A stretch of DNA of 64,000 nt from Wolfiporia cocos. Its lineage: Eukaryota; Basidiomycota; Agaricomycetes; Polyporales; Phaeolaceae. Of this stretch, positions 20,903 to 33,600 are shown piece by piece (the stretch's first letter is position 1; each line of letters starts with the position of its first letter). The stretch spans positions 1,426,001 through 1,490,000 of the forward strand of contig JACCLO010000012.1 of the NCBI GenBank assembly GCA_029448655.1. The letters run 5' to 3'. A program made the position numbers and the translations under genes. The notes below the pieces were generated by a model. It did no database searches. It saw only the letters and a program-made list of their open reading frames with translations, and had not been told where the DNA came from.

Positions 20903-23707
20903 ATGCCATTGAAACGACAACCTCACGCAGAATCAGACAGCCGGTCACAATCAGACATCTCATCTCACTTACTACCATCCAAGCGCGCGCGCCTATCCTC
21001 CTCATTAAAAGCACTCCGAGATGTCAAGGTGTACATTATCCAGGCTAAGCTCGACCCCTCTACTATCTCCGAGCTCTTTGATATCGCGGAGCGGCACGCT
21101 GAGCGCGTGTGCAGAGATGCGGAGGACGCAGACGTTATCGTCACAGTCGTTGGCATGCGCCGACGTCTTGAACGCCATATACCCTGGGAGCTTGCAGTGA
21201 GTGACGTTTTTGTTGCTGCTCTGGACCTGCGTTGTGCTAGTCGCCCGTATTCGACGTGTATCGTATTGTGTTCTGCAAGAATTGGAATTGCCACAACTTT
21301 ATCGTACTGGCGGATGTCGTTTCGCATCTTTGGCCACCAGTACGATCGGTGAATGGCGGTGTTTCTGCGCCGGGGTGTCCTGCCGAGACCGGGGAAGCCT
21401 GTTCAACTTGGATTACTGACTAATGGCCGTACATTTTCCCACACATGACGTTCAGATCTGACCCCTCTGCACGCCGCCCCGCATTCAATTATCAGGTACG
21501 TTGGGTTCCAATGAAGCAAGGGGTTTCTAGTATAATCGTGATCTCGGCCTTCGTCGCCGCGTACTACGTGCGCGCTAATCTTCGCGGTCCTTCGCAGAAA
21601 CAGAAGGCCATCGTGACCCCTCAATGGCTTCGCGACTCCATCGCGCACGGCGCGCCACTCCCCTGCGAGGAATATGCAGCCCTGCGTGACTTGCGCGCCG
21701 AGACAGCCGCAAACTGCCCGGACTGCAATCTAGCACAGAATACGTGCGCATGCTCAGAATCAGACTCCGGCCTTGATTCTCAAGAGCATTATCGCGGAGT
21801 ATACAAAGAGAGCGTATCGCGCGTCACTTTTCCGTCATTCCCTGCGTCTGCCGGCACGCATAATCGTAGCCCCGGCTCTCACAGGAGCTATTCGACTAAA
21901 GCACGGTCTAAATCCAAGGACGTCCCATCCGTTTCCATCCCCGCAAACCTCCTCCCTCCAAACCCGCCAGTACCTACCGATACATCAAAGCTTGACTATG
22001 AAGCACGCTACGCCTGTCAGCGTGCCTCCCCACTGAAGTGCCCTAACGACGCGTTGGTGAAAGAGCTCGACGTACTGCGTCGCTCCAGAGCCCTCGATGG
22101 CGAGGATAGGAGCTCGCTGAGCTATGCAAGGGCGGTTTCGATACTCAAAGGCGAGTGTGCGCATGCACTTTGTAGCCTGAGGGCTTACTCATCGTCGATG
22201 ATGAATAGCGTATCCACATGAAATTACTTCAAAGGAAGACGTCAACGCACTGCCATTCATTGGTGCAAAGATCGGTAATATGGTAGGTGACCACGGAGCC
22301 TGTAAGAAACGGCGATAAGCAGCTAATACTGATCTCTGGACAGGTCGAGGAGTTTCTATCTACGGGAAAGATCGGCGATGCACGTGCGTAATTCATGATT
22401 GATGTATGTAGATTGCTAACAAACACATACACAACTCGTGCGTTTGCAGGAGAGATCCTTGCCTCTGAGCGCTTCAATACCCTCACATTGTTCTCGTCTG
22501 TCTATGGCATTGGCCCAACAGCAGCACGGAAGCTATACGACATCGGATTGCGCTCAATTCATGATTTGGAGAAGCACTATGGTGTCGATCCCGCAAACGC
22601 TAACAGGTCACCAAGTCTCGACGAGACATTGAGCGATGAGGAAGGCGGCTCCAAGGGTAAAGGAAAGAGCAAGGGTAAAGGCAAGAAGCGAAGCAAGAAC
22701 CAGGCCGATGAAGGCGATGGAAGCGAGCATTCCATACGACTCGCGCTAGAGCTGCGCGAGGACTTGAGCGTCAAGTGGGTGCCCCTGCGCCGCTATAAAA
22801 CCCAATCGCCTGATTGCGTCCAGGATCCCGAGAGATGAGGTTTACGAGATGGGCCGAGTCGTGGAAACAGAGCTCGACGAAATTGAGCCAGGATGTATAG
22901 GCACTATCGCGGGCGGATACCGGCGCGGAAAGCTGGAAAGCAACGATGTAGACATCGTGTACACCCACCCTGATGGTGAGCGTCTGAAGGGCCTGTGCAG
23001 AAGGCTTGTAAGGAGGCTGTATGAGCGTGGTAAGTGGACTATATGGTGCCCACATACTATTACAGCGTCATGAATTGACATAACACTGCTACGCGCTATA
23101 GGAATGGTTACGCACATCATTCGTAAGCTTTTACGATTAGCTGGTGTCTATATCCGGAACCCTGACAATGGATGGTCTGTCACAGACATTTCCAACTACC
23201 ACGAATACAACCCACTCAAGACAGGCCACTGGGACTCGCTTGAGAAAGCGCTTACGGTATTTATTCTCCCAGAATCTTCGCCCCTGTCGAAGGGGATCCG
23301 CAGACGCCTGGATATCATCTTTGCGCCGCCAGAACTCTACTGGACAGCTGTCGTAGGCTGGTGTGTATGCTCAGCATCTTCAATTCGCTCCCTGTGGCTG
23401 AAATAACGCAGGACAGGATCCGTCATGTTTCAAAGAGACCTGAGACAATGGGCGAAGGATAAACTGTATAATGACTGTTTAGCGTTGTGATGCACAGCTG
23501 ACACACCCCTGTTATAGGGAGTATAAGTTCGACAGCTCTGGGATGTAAGCTGTCTACATGTTTGTGTGTGACCACAGCTGAGATGACTATCCGTACAGTA
23601 CGAGACGCCAAGACTCGCAAATGCTTTACCCCAAGACTGAGACGGAGGTCTTCGAAATGCTGGGCCTTAAATGGATAGATCCCTCGCTAAGAAACGCGGA
23701 TGCTTGA
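20903..23707 (+). CDS. POL4: Family X DNA polymerase (Pol4 / Pol lambda-like)
   Basis: Eleven exons give 625 residues: 20903-21196, 21598-22150, 22209-22282, 22344-22383, 22450-22774, 22824-23029, 23102-23122, 23186-23360, 23412-23465, 23518-23544, 23599-23707. An N-terminal BRCT domain (about 35-115) ends in KAIVTPQWL. The lyase-like and HhH region includes VEEFLSTGKIGDAREI and YGIGPTAARKLYD. The palm has GGYRRGKLESNDVDIV, giving two metal-binding Asp, and RRLDII, giving the third. The C-terminus reads EVFEMLGLKWIDPSLRNADA, typical of the family. A Lys/Gly/Ser-rich insert sits after the HhH motif. Its role is gap filling in double-strand-break and base-excision repair. Intron 2 appears to start with GC (22151), and intron 1 (401 bp) carries a retrotransposon remnant. 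Confidence 0.92.
21302..21400 (-). repeat. Gypsy integrase remnant in intron 1 of the polymerase gene
   Basis: This stretch aligns with 990-1100 of the window, the integrase HHCC region of the left-edge Gypsy element: shared blocks include ACTGGCGGATGTC, GGCCACCAGTA, ATGGCGGTG and GGGTGTCCTGCCGA. There is an 8-base gap and scattered changes. Like the parent, the integrase sense is on the minus strand. Confidence 0.8.
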
Positions 23708-23913
23708 ATGCAACCAATACTTGCCGCTTGTGCTCTTGATAGTTTGCAAATTCACTTTGACAATCGAGTATGCAACAAATATACAGGTGTCTGGACTGTG
23801 GCGGTAGTTGTACAGGTGGACCTGCTCGGTGTAATTCGGCATTCGTACATGGAATAGCCAGACTACTTGCAGCAGATCCTTAGATTCGAGCGAATGAATC
23901 AATGCTGGGTGGA

Positions 23914-26094
23914 CTAATTCGCGAAAGCTTGTATTCCAGTCATTGCCTTGCCCAGAATGAGAGTGTGAATGTCCTGTGCGCGAAGTTATCAATTCAGTCG
24001 AATAACAAGGAGTCAATGCCATTTGGCAACGCACGTATGTCCCTGTACGGCAGACATATCGGTTCACACGATGTACACGATGGAGACGCAGGTACACTCA
24101 CCTTCGTAGGTATTGACTACCTGCAGGTTCGCGACATGCCTACCGACATGGTACCTGAGACACCCAATGAGTGAGAGGGAATACAGCTCCAGCATATCAC
24201 GACACTGACTCGTCCGAGCACGCATTCCCGCCCAGGATATCAAGGACCCTGCGTGCGTGCTCTAACGCCTTCCCGCAGTTGTTCCGCTTCACCATGCTGA
24301 TCATCTCCGGCGCATGCTTCCCCGCGTCTTTCAGCCGGCCGACCTGTCATCCCCGTGTCAGAACGCGGCCACGCACAACGTCAACGCGAACGGCGGACCT
24401 GCAGACTGGCATGCAAGCCGAGCACCGCCTCGGTCTGCGCGTCGACGAGCTTCTTCTGCACGAGCTGGAACGACGCAAGCGGGCGCTGGAACTGGTGCCG
24501 CTCGAGCGCGTACGCGCGCGTGCGGTGGATGCAGTCCTCCAGGGCACCGATCGCGCCCCACGATATGCCGAACCTTGTGGGTCCCATTAGCACAAGATTC
24601 AACGGCTACTTATAAAATGAACGGTGAAATCATGCACCGTGCATTGTTAAGGCACCCAAAGGGCGCGGACAGGCCTTTGGCTTTGGGCAGCAGCGCGTCA
24701 TAGCCGACGCGCACGCCATCTATGAAGATGGACCCCGTCAGCGAGCAGCGGAGCGCAAGCTTGTGCTTGATGGCGGGCGCAGAGAGGCCCTTCATGCCCT
24801 ATGCGCCAAGCTCAGTCTATGTCGAACGAAGCCGCGCAGACACCCCGTACCTTCTCTAGGAGGAAGCCGCGCACTTTGTCATCCCATTTGCAGCGGGCCC
24901 AGACGACGAACAGGTCCCTGCGCACTGTCAGCATTTGAGCGAGTGTGGGACAGAGAAGGGAAGGCTCACGCGACGGGCGCGTTGGTGATCCACGTTTTCG
25001 CGCCGTTGAGGACGAACCCGCCGTCGACCTCCTCCGCCACTGTCTCCATACCGGCGGGATCGGAGCCGTGGTTCGGCTCCGTCAAGCCCTGTTCAACGCG
25101 TGTCAAACGTGACGCTGCAGAGCGGGCGCCAAGTGAGAGTGCGCACGAAACATCCAATGATCTCTCCTTTAGCTACGCGCACGTTGTTAGTCAGTGCAGG
25201 GATATACAGGCAGGGCGCAGACGCACCGAGGCGCGGGAGGTACTTCTCCTTCTGTGCGTCGCTTCCGTACTCATTGATGGGGTGCATCACAAGCGAGGAC
25301 TGCACGGACGAGGTGGAGCGGTAGCCAGAGTCGACGCTGCGTGCGGCGTGAATACACGCCGTGAGTAGGTGCTGTGCATCTCACTCACCGCTCAACCTCA
25401 CGTGCGATGAGCCCGTACGCAACGCTGCTCACGCCCGCGCAGCCATATCCCTGAATGGTGGGCCCAAGGAAGCCAATGGTGCCCATTGCGGGGAGAATGT
25501 CGTGGTTGAACTCTGGACAGCAATGCGACATCACCTCAGCGGGTAAGAGATAGGGAAAACATGGTGCATCGTTTAAGTTAGTAGGCTCGTGACTTACCTT
25601 CAGTCCGCTGAGCTTCCAGGACACGGGGCAACAGATTCTCCTACTGAACGCTCCTCAGTAATAGACAAGGAATGGGGATGTTCTATGACGTGCTTGGCAA
25701 AATGCGCGAGCAGTATCACTAGGGTATGTCTCATAAGCACCGCTATTGGGAAGTGGACGCATAATTTGTCCCACCGAATGGCAATTTCCTCTTCCGTCAG
25801 CAGGCTTTCGAAACTCAGGGGGTCCTACACGTATTCAATCCCTGCTCCCTGGTTATTTAATAGAATACGGAAGAGCACACCTCCCAATCGTACTTTGCGT
25901 ACTCTACGCAAAGCCAACATCGCATCAGTTTCGGCATAGAAGCGCGTCACCTAGTGCTTACTTGACTGCGAGGTAGATGCAAACCTCTTCGCTACGTGTG
26001 TGCCATTCTCATGCACATATCTTGCCTGTAAGCCTTTTACTGTCCTTGAGAATGCAAAGCGGTGTAGCCTGGAGAAGCAGCGCGAGCTTGACAT
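23914..26094 (-). CDS. Glutaryl-CoA dehydrogenase (mitochondrial acyl-CoA dehydrogenase family)
   Basis: A spliced FAD flavoprotein that would convert glutaryl-CoA to crotonyl-CoA in lysine and tryptophan breakdown. The start [15 protein letters not shown] is a basic mitochondrial presequence. Downstream exons read [89 protein letters not shown] and [19 protein letters not shown], all diagnostic of GCDH. The catalytic base is the Glu of TYEG. The reading passes through an 8-nt microexon (24035-24042) to a last exon at 23914-23973 encoding [19 protein letters not shown]. The short exon near 25694-25718 seems to use a GC donor. About a dozen exons in total; early exons are less certain than late ones. 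The gene is convergent with the polymerase gene, 206 bp apart. Confidence 0.88.
24035..24042 (-). other. 8-nt microexon of the GCDH gene
   Basis: The 8 bases complete the Gly and add Thr-Tyr between TYE and DIH, giving EGTYDIH where the family has EGTHDIH. It is bounded by CAG and GTGCGT. The flanking introns are 59 bp (24043-24101) and 61 bp (23974-24034), normal for this genome. No single intron from 24101 to the last exon keeps both the frame and the conserved Thr. Confidence 0.8.
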
Positions 26095-27041
26095 GGTGGC
26101 GAAGCAGAACAGAGAGGTCAGTTCGGGCCTAAAGTACTTGAGTCCGATCAGTGTTCTCCGAAATGCGGAGTAATAGACGCCCATAAACGCGGTCTTGTGA
26201 CCATGCAATGATGCACGTCATTCACAAACGCGCAACGCGTTGGACCGGCGCGGTACTCATGGAACGTGTATATCTACTATATCTCTGACAAGAGACCTGG
26301 TTGAGACCGTCTTACGATATACACCAGCGGGGACATTGGTATTCCAAAGAAAGGGATTGAAGGATGTATCGATTCTGCGACGCGCACCGTGCAGAAAGTA
26401 TTCTTGGCTGTCATCAGGAACTGGACAAGCAGCACACTAGACTAAAGCAAAGCAATTCCATACTCTTGAGTGCGCGCATATGTCCAACACAAGAATAAGT
26501 GTATGTAAAATGATGGGAACGGAAGAGTGGGTGGTCGCTGGAAGTGGCGGTGGAAGAGCTAGAGGTTAAGGGGGGACGCCTTCGTTGGAACTCAGGTCTA
26601 CATCCTGTGCGCAATTACGAAGTAAACTTAGACATTTGTCGCGATTTTAATTGCTCCCAGACTCGCTACATTCCTTTCACATGCATCCACGCACCAACTT
26701 TATGAAGATGGTTTATGCACCTTTGATTATACTAGATGAGCGGTTCGACAATTGTACGCGGGAGAGGACGGCGGCCGTGTAACGACCAAACCAAGCACCA
26801 GGTACTCACGGGCTTCGCAGCATCACACACCGCGTATTCCTAGCCCAGTCACACGTTGGCAGGTAACAAAATTCAACCGGTGCCCACAAGATACAATCGC
26901 GATATGCACCGTAGCCGATACAGATTGGCTTGGACATTCACTGCGTTCAAGGGCTGCCTACTCTAAGGTCGTGTAGATGGGGATAAATGGAGTTAGGCAG
27001 TGTAGTATCTGGGTAGCCAAAGGGTCTGCACTAATCATATA
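26095..27041. other. Intergenic, no gene recognised
   Basis: This is the upstream region of GCDH and left flank of the Helitron array. I see no exon, RNA gene or repeat in it. Confidence 0.45.
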
Positions 27042-27559
27042 CGAGTTTAATTACCCATGGCTTCGCCACGAATATCAATTGTCACTTAAGTGAGATAACT
27101 AATAGAATAAGGGAAAAACACACTGGATGGAGACATTATGAGTCCACCCAACCTCCAGGGTGTGTGATCACCCTGCTGCACCTGTCCTTCGTTCTCTGCC
27201 CGCTCAGCCACTTCCTCCACCTCGCTGATGCTCGGTGTCGTCGTCGCTTCGCTTGTAACATTGTGTGGTGCCTCAAAAAACTCCCTGAATTCTCTTAATT
27301 AATTGCGTGTATCTACAGTACAGGCCATCTACGTTACAACAGCTACAAAATCCCCGTGGCACAGCGCAGGGAGGACGCGCGAAACGTTTTTCGCCGAAGG
27401 AATTTGAACGCGCGCCTTGCAGGCGCCGGGCGTGGGAATCCACTGGCCAACTCTCCGGGTCGGTGGCGCGAGCCCTATGGGACGACGGACAGCACGTGGC
27501 ACACGTGGAAAAGCACATGGCGGTTCCCACGCAACGGTCGTCCCTTTATTATATGATGA
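27042..27559 (-). mobile_element. Helitron unit 1, non-autonomous, 518 bp
   Basis: The 3' hairpin is followed by ATTAAACTCG, a variant of the CTRR terminus. The 5' end reads TCATCATATAATAAAGGG. It carries the CGCTCAGCCACTTCCTCC module and a GC-rich segment shared with units 3, 5 and 6 (about 27395-27480). No coding region. Confidence 0.8.
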
Positions 27560-27843
27560 CTAGCTTAATTACCTGTGGCTTCGCCACAATTTTGTATTTC
27601 TAGGAGTTATTATATATCTCTGCCCGCTCAGCCACTCCTCCACCTCGCTGACGCTCGGCCTCGTCGTCGCTTCGCTTGTAATACCTTTGCAACCGGCACG
27701 TGCGCCTTGCAGGCGCCGGCGCGCACTCGATGGGCGCCCTACAGGCGCCGCCACGCGGCAAACGTGCTCGCCATGTGCAATTCTCGTGCGCGACACGCTA
27801 GCGACACGCGACGGCTCCCACGCGAGCTCCCATTACTCTTAGA
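27560..27843 (-). mobile_element. Helitron unit 2, non-autonomous, 284 bp
   Basis: A minimal unit with both termini intact: CTAG plus hairpin at the left, TCTAAGAGTAATGGGAGC at the right. It is nearly identical to unit 7 at the other end of the array and has the same length. No coding region. Confidence 0.88.
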
Positions 27844-28954
27844 CTAGGTTAATTACCCGTGGCTTCGCCACGGTCACACCGCTTTTTCCACTTCAATACA
27901 GTATCCCAATCCATGTGTGCCTATTTCAGATAATCGGGGTTTTTTGAAGTTACCTGTGCATCCCCCACGAATTTCCTGTGCATTACCCATGGCTTCCCCA
28001 ACTTCCCTCTTTTGTCTCTTGTCTCTGCCTGCTCAGCCACTTCTGACACCTCGCTGATCCTCGGTCTCATCGTCGCTTCGCTTGTAATACTGTGCAATGT
28101 GGTGTCAAAATGTTCTTCATTTTTTGCAATCTTTTGGCAGGCATCTACAGCACAGGCCATTTATGTTACAAAAATCCCTGTGGCAGGGCACAAATCCCCA
28201 TAGCATGGGACACAAACCCCCATGGTGCAGGGTACAAATCCCCGTGGTGCAGGATATTTACATTACAAAAATCCCTGTGGCATGGGGCACAAATCCCCAT
28301 GGTGTGCAGTACAAATCCCTGTGGCATGCAGTACAAATCCCCGTGGTGTGGGGTATTTACATTACAAAAATCCCCGTGGCACAGGGCACAAATCCCTGTG
28401 GCACAGAGCACAATTCCCCGTGGCATGGGGTGCAAATCCCCATGGTGTGGGGTACAAATCCCTGTGGCATGGGGCACAAATCCCCGTGGTGTGGGGTATT
28501 TACATTACAAAAATCCCCATGATGTGGGGCACAAATCCCCATGGCACGGGGCACAAATCCCTGTGGCATGGGCCACAAACCCCCGTGGCAAGGGCCACAA
28601 ATCCCCGTGGTGTGGGGCACGAATCCCCGTGGTGTGGGGCACAAATCCCCGTGGCATGGGGCACAAATCCCCGTGGCATGGGGCACGAATCCCCGTGGTG
28701 CGGGGCAGGAACAGCGCGCGCGCCTTGCAGGCGCCGGGCATGGGAATCCACCGGCCAACTCCGCGGATGGCAGGCGCCCTATCTGATGGGAGCAGGATCA
28801 ACAACGTGCATGGACGCCACGCGGCAAACGTGGCGTCCATGTGCGCAAAACGTGCGCTGAACGTGCGCAAAACGCGAGCGACACGCGAGCGACACGCTAG
28901 CTGCACGCTAGCGACACGCGAGCGCCTACGGCGCGAGCTCCCATTACTTTTAGA
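27844..28954 (-). mobile_element. Helitron unit 3 with GTGG-rich minisatellite, 1111 bp
   Basis: Termini are intact. The interior holds a 21-bp minisatellite (about 28170-28712) and a second degenerate copy of the 3'-end motif near 27978, suggesting an older nested insertion. Long open frames here come from the minisatellite. Confidence 0.85.
28170..28712. repeat. 21-bp minisatellite in Helitron unit 3
   Basis: About 25 imperfect copies of CACAAATCCCCGTGGCATGG (21-bp period) are interrupted three times by TATTTACATTACAAAAATC. The period is a multiple of three and lacks stops in several frames, so long open frames appear on both strands. Confidence 0.88.
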
Positions 28955-29306
28955 CTAGCTTAATTACCTGTGGCTTCGCCACAATTTTGTATTTAGAACT
29001 TGTATTGCTTATCTCTGCCCGCTCAGCCACTCCTCCACCTCGCTAACGCTCGGCCTCGTCGTCGCTTCGCTTGTAACACCTTTGCAACCGGCACGCGCGC
29101 CTTGCAGGCGCCGGCGCGCACTCGATGGGCGCCCTACAGGCGCCGCCACGCGGCAAATGTGCTCGCCATGTGCGCAAAACGCGAGCGACACGCGAGCGAC
29201 ACGCTAGCTGCACGCGAGCGACACGCTAGCTGCACGCGAGCGACACGCTAGCTGCACGCTAGCTGCACGCGAGCGCCTACGGCGCGAGCTCCCATTATAG
29301 TTCAGA
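28955..29306 (-). mobile_element. Helitron unit 4, non-autonomous, 352 bp
   Basis: Termini are intact; the 5' end reads TCTGAACTATAATGGGAGC. It differs from units 2 and 7 mainly by a block of tandem repeats of GCGAGCGACACGCTAGCTGC at about 29180-29285. Confidence 0.85.
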
Positions 29307-30129
29307 CTAGCTTAATTACCTGTGGCTTCGCCACAAATGTTATTCTTAGGAATATATTTTAGTCTCTGCCTGCTCAGCCACTCCTCCACCTCGCTGATGC
29401 TCGGTATCGTTGTCGCTTTGCTTGTAGAATCTGTAACTGGCACGCATGCCTTGCAGGCTCTGGGTGTGGGAATTCACCCCTGTGGCATTGGGGTGCAAAT
29501 ACCTGTGGCACAGGGTACAGACCCCTGTGGTGTGGAGTATTTATATTACAAAATCCCCATGCCACAGGACACAAATCCCTGTGGCATGGGGCACGAATCC
29601 CCGTGGCATGGGGCACAAACCCCCATGGCATGGGCCAAAAATCTCCGTGGTGTAGGGCACGAATCCCCGTGGCACGGGGTACAAATCCCTGTGGTGTGGG
29701 GTATTTACATTACAAAATCCCCATGCCACAGGACACAAATCCCTGTGGCATGGGCCACAAACCCCCATGGAATCGGCCACGAATCCCCGTGGTGTGGGGC
29801 ACGAATCCCCGTGGCATGGGGCACGAATCCCCGTGGCATGGGGCACGAATCCCCGTGGTGCGGGGCAGGAACAGCGCGCGCGCCTTGCAGGCGCCGGGCG
29901 TGGGAATCCACCGGCCAACTCCGCGGATGGCAGGCGCCCTATCTAATGGGAGGCGACGCGCATGGACGCCACGCGGCAAACGTGGCGTCCATGTGCGCAA
30001 AACGCGAGCGACACGCTAGCTGCACGCGAGCGACACGCTAGCTGCACGCTAGCTGCACGCGAGCGACACGCTAGCTGCACGCTAGCTGCACGCGAGCGCC
30101 TACGGCGCGAGCTCCCATTATAGTTCAGA
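29307..30129 (-). mobile_element. Helitron unit 5 with minisatellite, 823 bp
   Basis: Termini are intact, with the same 5' variant as unit 4. The interior has the same 21-bp minisatellite type (about 29478-29868) and the same GC-rich block as unit 3, then GCTAGC-containing repeats (about 30003-30105). Confidence 0.85.
29478..29868. repeat. 21-bp minisatellite in Helitron unit 5
   Basis: Imperfect copies of the unit seen in Helitron unit 3, including the TATTTACATTACAAAATC spacers. No gene is implied by the open frames that cross it. Confidence 0.85.
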
Positions 30130-30694
30130 CTAGGTTAATTACCCGTGGCTTCGCCACGGCACACAGTTTCAGTACTTAGTCACTTAGTTATGATGATATC
30201 TCAATGCATGCGCTTATATGAGATCAATGTGGGAATCTCATTCAAGTCCTCTCAAACCTGCCCTAAAGTCAAAGCAAGCACATTTCAAGTTCTCTCAAGC
30301 CTGCCCTAAAGTCACACCATTCACGCAAAAAGTAGGGCATTTCCGATAACATTCAATAGCAAACATCAGTCAATTACAAACACATCCTCTACACTAATTC
30401 TTGACACTTCTTGAGGAATCCTAAGTCAAACACATAAGCATATAACAAACAGAATGAATGAAGAGCATACCAGACAGAGACATTCTAAGTCCAATCATAC
30501 TTTCTTGTCAACCCAATCCCAAGTCCTATCATCTCAAGTCAGCTATGTGTGCACCTATGAGATCAAACACGTACCATTTTTGCTGAACTCAATAGCCGTG
30601 GCCTCATTTGACCACAGATCATCCTTCTCCACAGCACACAAATCCTGTATTCAAGAGTCAGCAATGGATTGGATGTGGTAGATCATGCATACCA

Positions 30695-33600
30695 TCACAG
30701 CCAGTATGGTAACCATCCCTCCATTGATCCACACACCCCAAAGCATCCTCTGAGAAATAAGTCAGACCATCGCAGGCATCCCAAATGCTGCAAGGGTGCA
30801 TACCAATTGTTCAACAGGCCTGAAAGCACCTCGTGGTAGACAATGTTCGCCGTGCTAGTACTCTCTGAATCTGGTGGGAACAGGACTTTGATACGCTCTG
30901 CTGCCGTGCACCGTGATAGAGCAACATAGAGCTGGCCATGAGAGAACACAGAAACACGTTGATCCAATCCCACATGCATGACCGACTGGCCCTGGGACTT
31001 GTTGATAGTCATGGCAAATGCAAGGCGGACAGGAAATTGCCGACGGGAAATGGAAATGGGGAGATCTTGGGCAGATGGCTCCAGAGTTATCCGGGGGATG
31101 TAGACCACCTTTCCAGCATGGCTTCCTCCTAATATCCGGCACTGAAGTATATGAGGTCGTATTGACATCAGAATCATCCGTGTTCCATTATAGAGGCCAT
31201 TGGCTGGGTCGATGTTCCGGAGAAGCATCAGAGGACAACCTGGCTTGAGAGCTAAATGAGCCAAGGGTAGGCTGGAGACCGTGATCGAGTTGAGGTATTC
31301 AACAGGATAGTGCTCGTCCTCTACACCTACAACCTTGTCGGACCCTGTCAACACAACCTCCTCTCCTGGGAACCTGTCCAGTATGAAGGCATTGAGTTCT
31401 GCCACCGCATCATTTTTAGCACACAGAATTGTCCGTTCGAGGAAGTATTGATCGGACTTGTTTCCTTCAGCAATTCCAGGATAAACAGCGTTTACCAATC
31501 CTTGAACCGTATTGTCAGCCAGCCTCATGCTCTCTGGAAGAGAGACATTGTTCTGGGAAGACCTAGGGTCTCCTGCGCCGACATTCAGCAACCACTGTGC
31601 AAAAGCGTCACTTGCAGGTGTGCGGTCAAGCCGCATGTTCTGTGTAAGATGAAGGACCTGAATGTGCCTCCACAGATATGACCTCCTCAGGGAAGCAGAT
31701 ACAATCTGCTCCCTTGTGCCTCTGGGAACCACAGGTAGTGTCTGTCGGAAGTCGCCTCCAAAAAGCATGGTAATTCCACCAAATGGTACGTCCTTGTCCA
31801 GGATATCACGGAGGGTCCGGTCCACCGCCTCTATGGCATGGCGATGCTGCATGGGTGCCTCGTCCCATATGACAATCCCTGTTTCCCGTATGAGATCAGC
31901 CAGATTGCTGTTCTTGGGGATATGGCAGGTCGAAGTCTCATGAACCGCTATGGGTATTTTGAAGCGGGAGTGAGCTGTGCGTCCACCAATGAGGAGCAAT
32001 GATGCAATCCCAGAGGATGCAACACAGAGTGCCACCTTCCTATGCATACGAACTGCAGAAGCAATGGCATTACATGTGAATGTCTTGCCACCACCACCTG
32101 CACTGTGGAGGAAGAATATTTTCCCCTCTTGCTGTAGGACGGATTGTAGGACCACATCATAGGCATTTGCCTGCTCTGGATTGAAGTGCTCCCTGTCCAC
32201 CTCCACCTCAACAGCAAGCTCTGCATCATCATAGGCAAGTTCCTCTTGAAGGATGAGATTTACATGTGGAGGCTCCCATTGTGCCTGAGGGAGGGGCATA
32301 GGTGGAAAGTCTGTTAGCCGCCTTCCATACTTGAGCAGTATATGATTGAGAAGGAACAGTCCCAGGTCCCAGACCTGTTCCTCCGTGGGATCCTCATGCC
32401 CATAAGCAACAACTCGGGGTCGTAGGTCGTCGCAAATGTTATTCCTGAACCGGGTCCAGAGGTTGGCAGGCTCCACAGGATGACAATGGGTGAGGAGTAT
32501 TGCAAACAGATTGCGTAGCTGTGGTCCTGACTGCATGTCTGCTGCCTCCTCCAAGCACAGTGCCCACTCCCCATCGTCCTCCAGAAGTCCACGGGCAGAG
32601 CATGCGGCCTTGAAGGTTGGGTATGCAACCCCATTGACCTTGCAGAGGTCATCCCAGCAGGTGGCACCCTTCACCACCGTGAGCAGGAGCCGTAGGTAGA
32701 ACTTTTCACCGGCTGAAGGGTGCACAAAGGCCATCCTGCCTATTGAGAAGTCCCGTTGCCTGACCTTCCATGTGCGGGACCTTGCATCCCACACAAAGTG
32801 CTGTGGGAAATCCTGATACAGATGCTGTGTTGCCCCTGGAAGATCTCGGTTTGCCGTGAACCATTCTGTGAGCTGGGTCTTTGTCGAGGATGGACGGTCA
32901 GCAACTTCATGGGGGTTGTCTCCCCCAGCAAAGAATATCATCTGCTCGTCCTTGAGATGTACGGTCAGCCGGTATACAGAAGGCTTTTCCTCATGCATGG
33001 GAAATTCTGCAATGTGCCAAAATGCCTCCACAGGTCCAATGTAGCGTCCGTCAATGTATTGTTTTACCTCGTCAACCTGTCCAACCTCCAAGGTGGCACG
33101 GTCATGCCCCTTGTAGATATACTTATGTATGTACTTCACTGCCCTGATGGAAGTGCAAATCTCCACATTGATATGGCAGTCCAACATTGCAGTGAGGTGA
33201 GGGTTGTAGGGAACAACATGACGATTGTCAAGACGGTGACCCCTGGAGTTGACGTGCGAACGGCCATTGTCAGGGCGTGCGTAGGTGGGATACCCATCCT
33301 CTCCAAACTGGGTGTCCTCACAAAACTGCTTTGGATAACGCTTGGAGCAGGCCCTGTCCACCATGCATGGAGCATGAGGGTTATCATCCCCACATGGCCC
33401 ATGGAGCATGCATTTTGTGACCGTGTCATAGAGCTTTGGCTGGGTCTCCTGGCAGGGAAGCTGTGCAGACACGATGTTGTCCACTTGGCCACCATCTCGG
33501 ATCTTGTAGAGATCTTTCAGAAAAATCAGAAGGTGGACATGAGGCAGCCCTCGCTTCTGAAATTCAATGGTGTAGACATCCCCAGCCAGCTCACCAAAGA

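Noticed and set aside
28092..28958. 288-residue open frame and its neighbours on both strands
   Set aside because: They are products of a 21-bp minisatellite; the translation is only repeat-derived GTNPRGMGH-type sequence and several frames are open at once.
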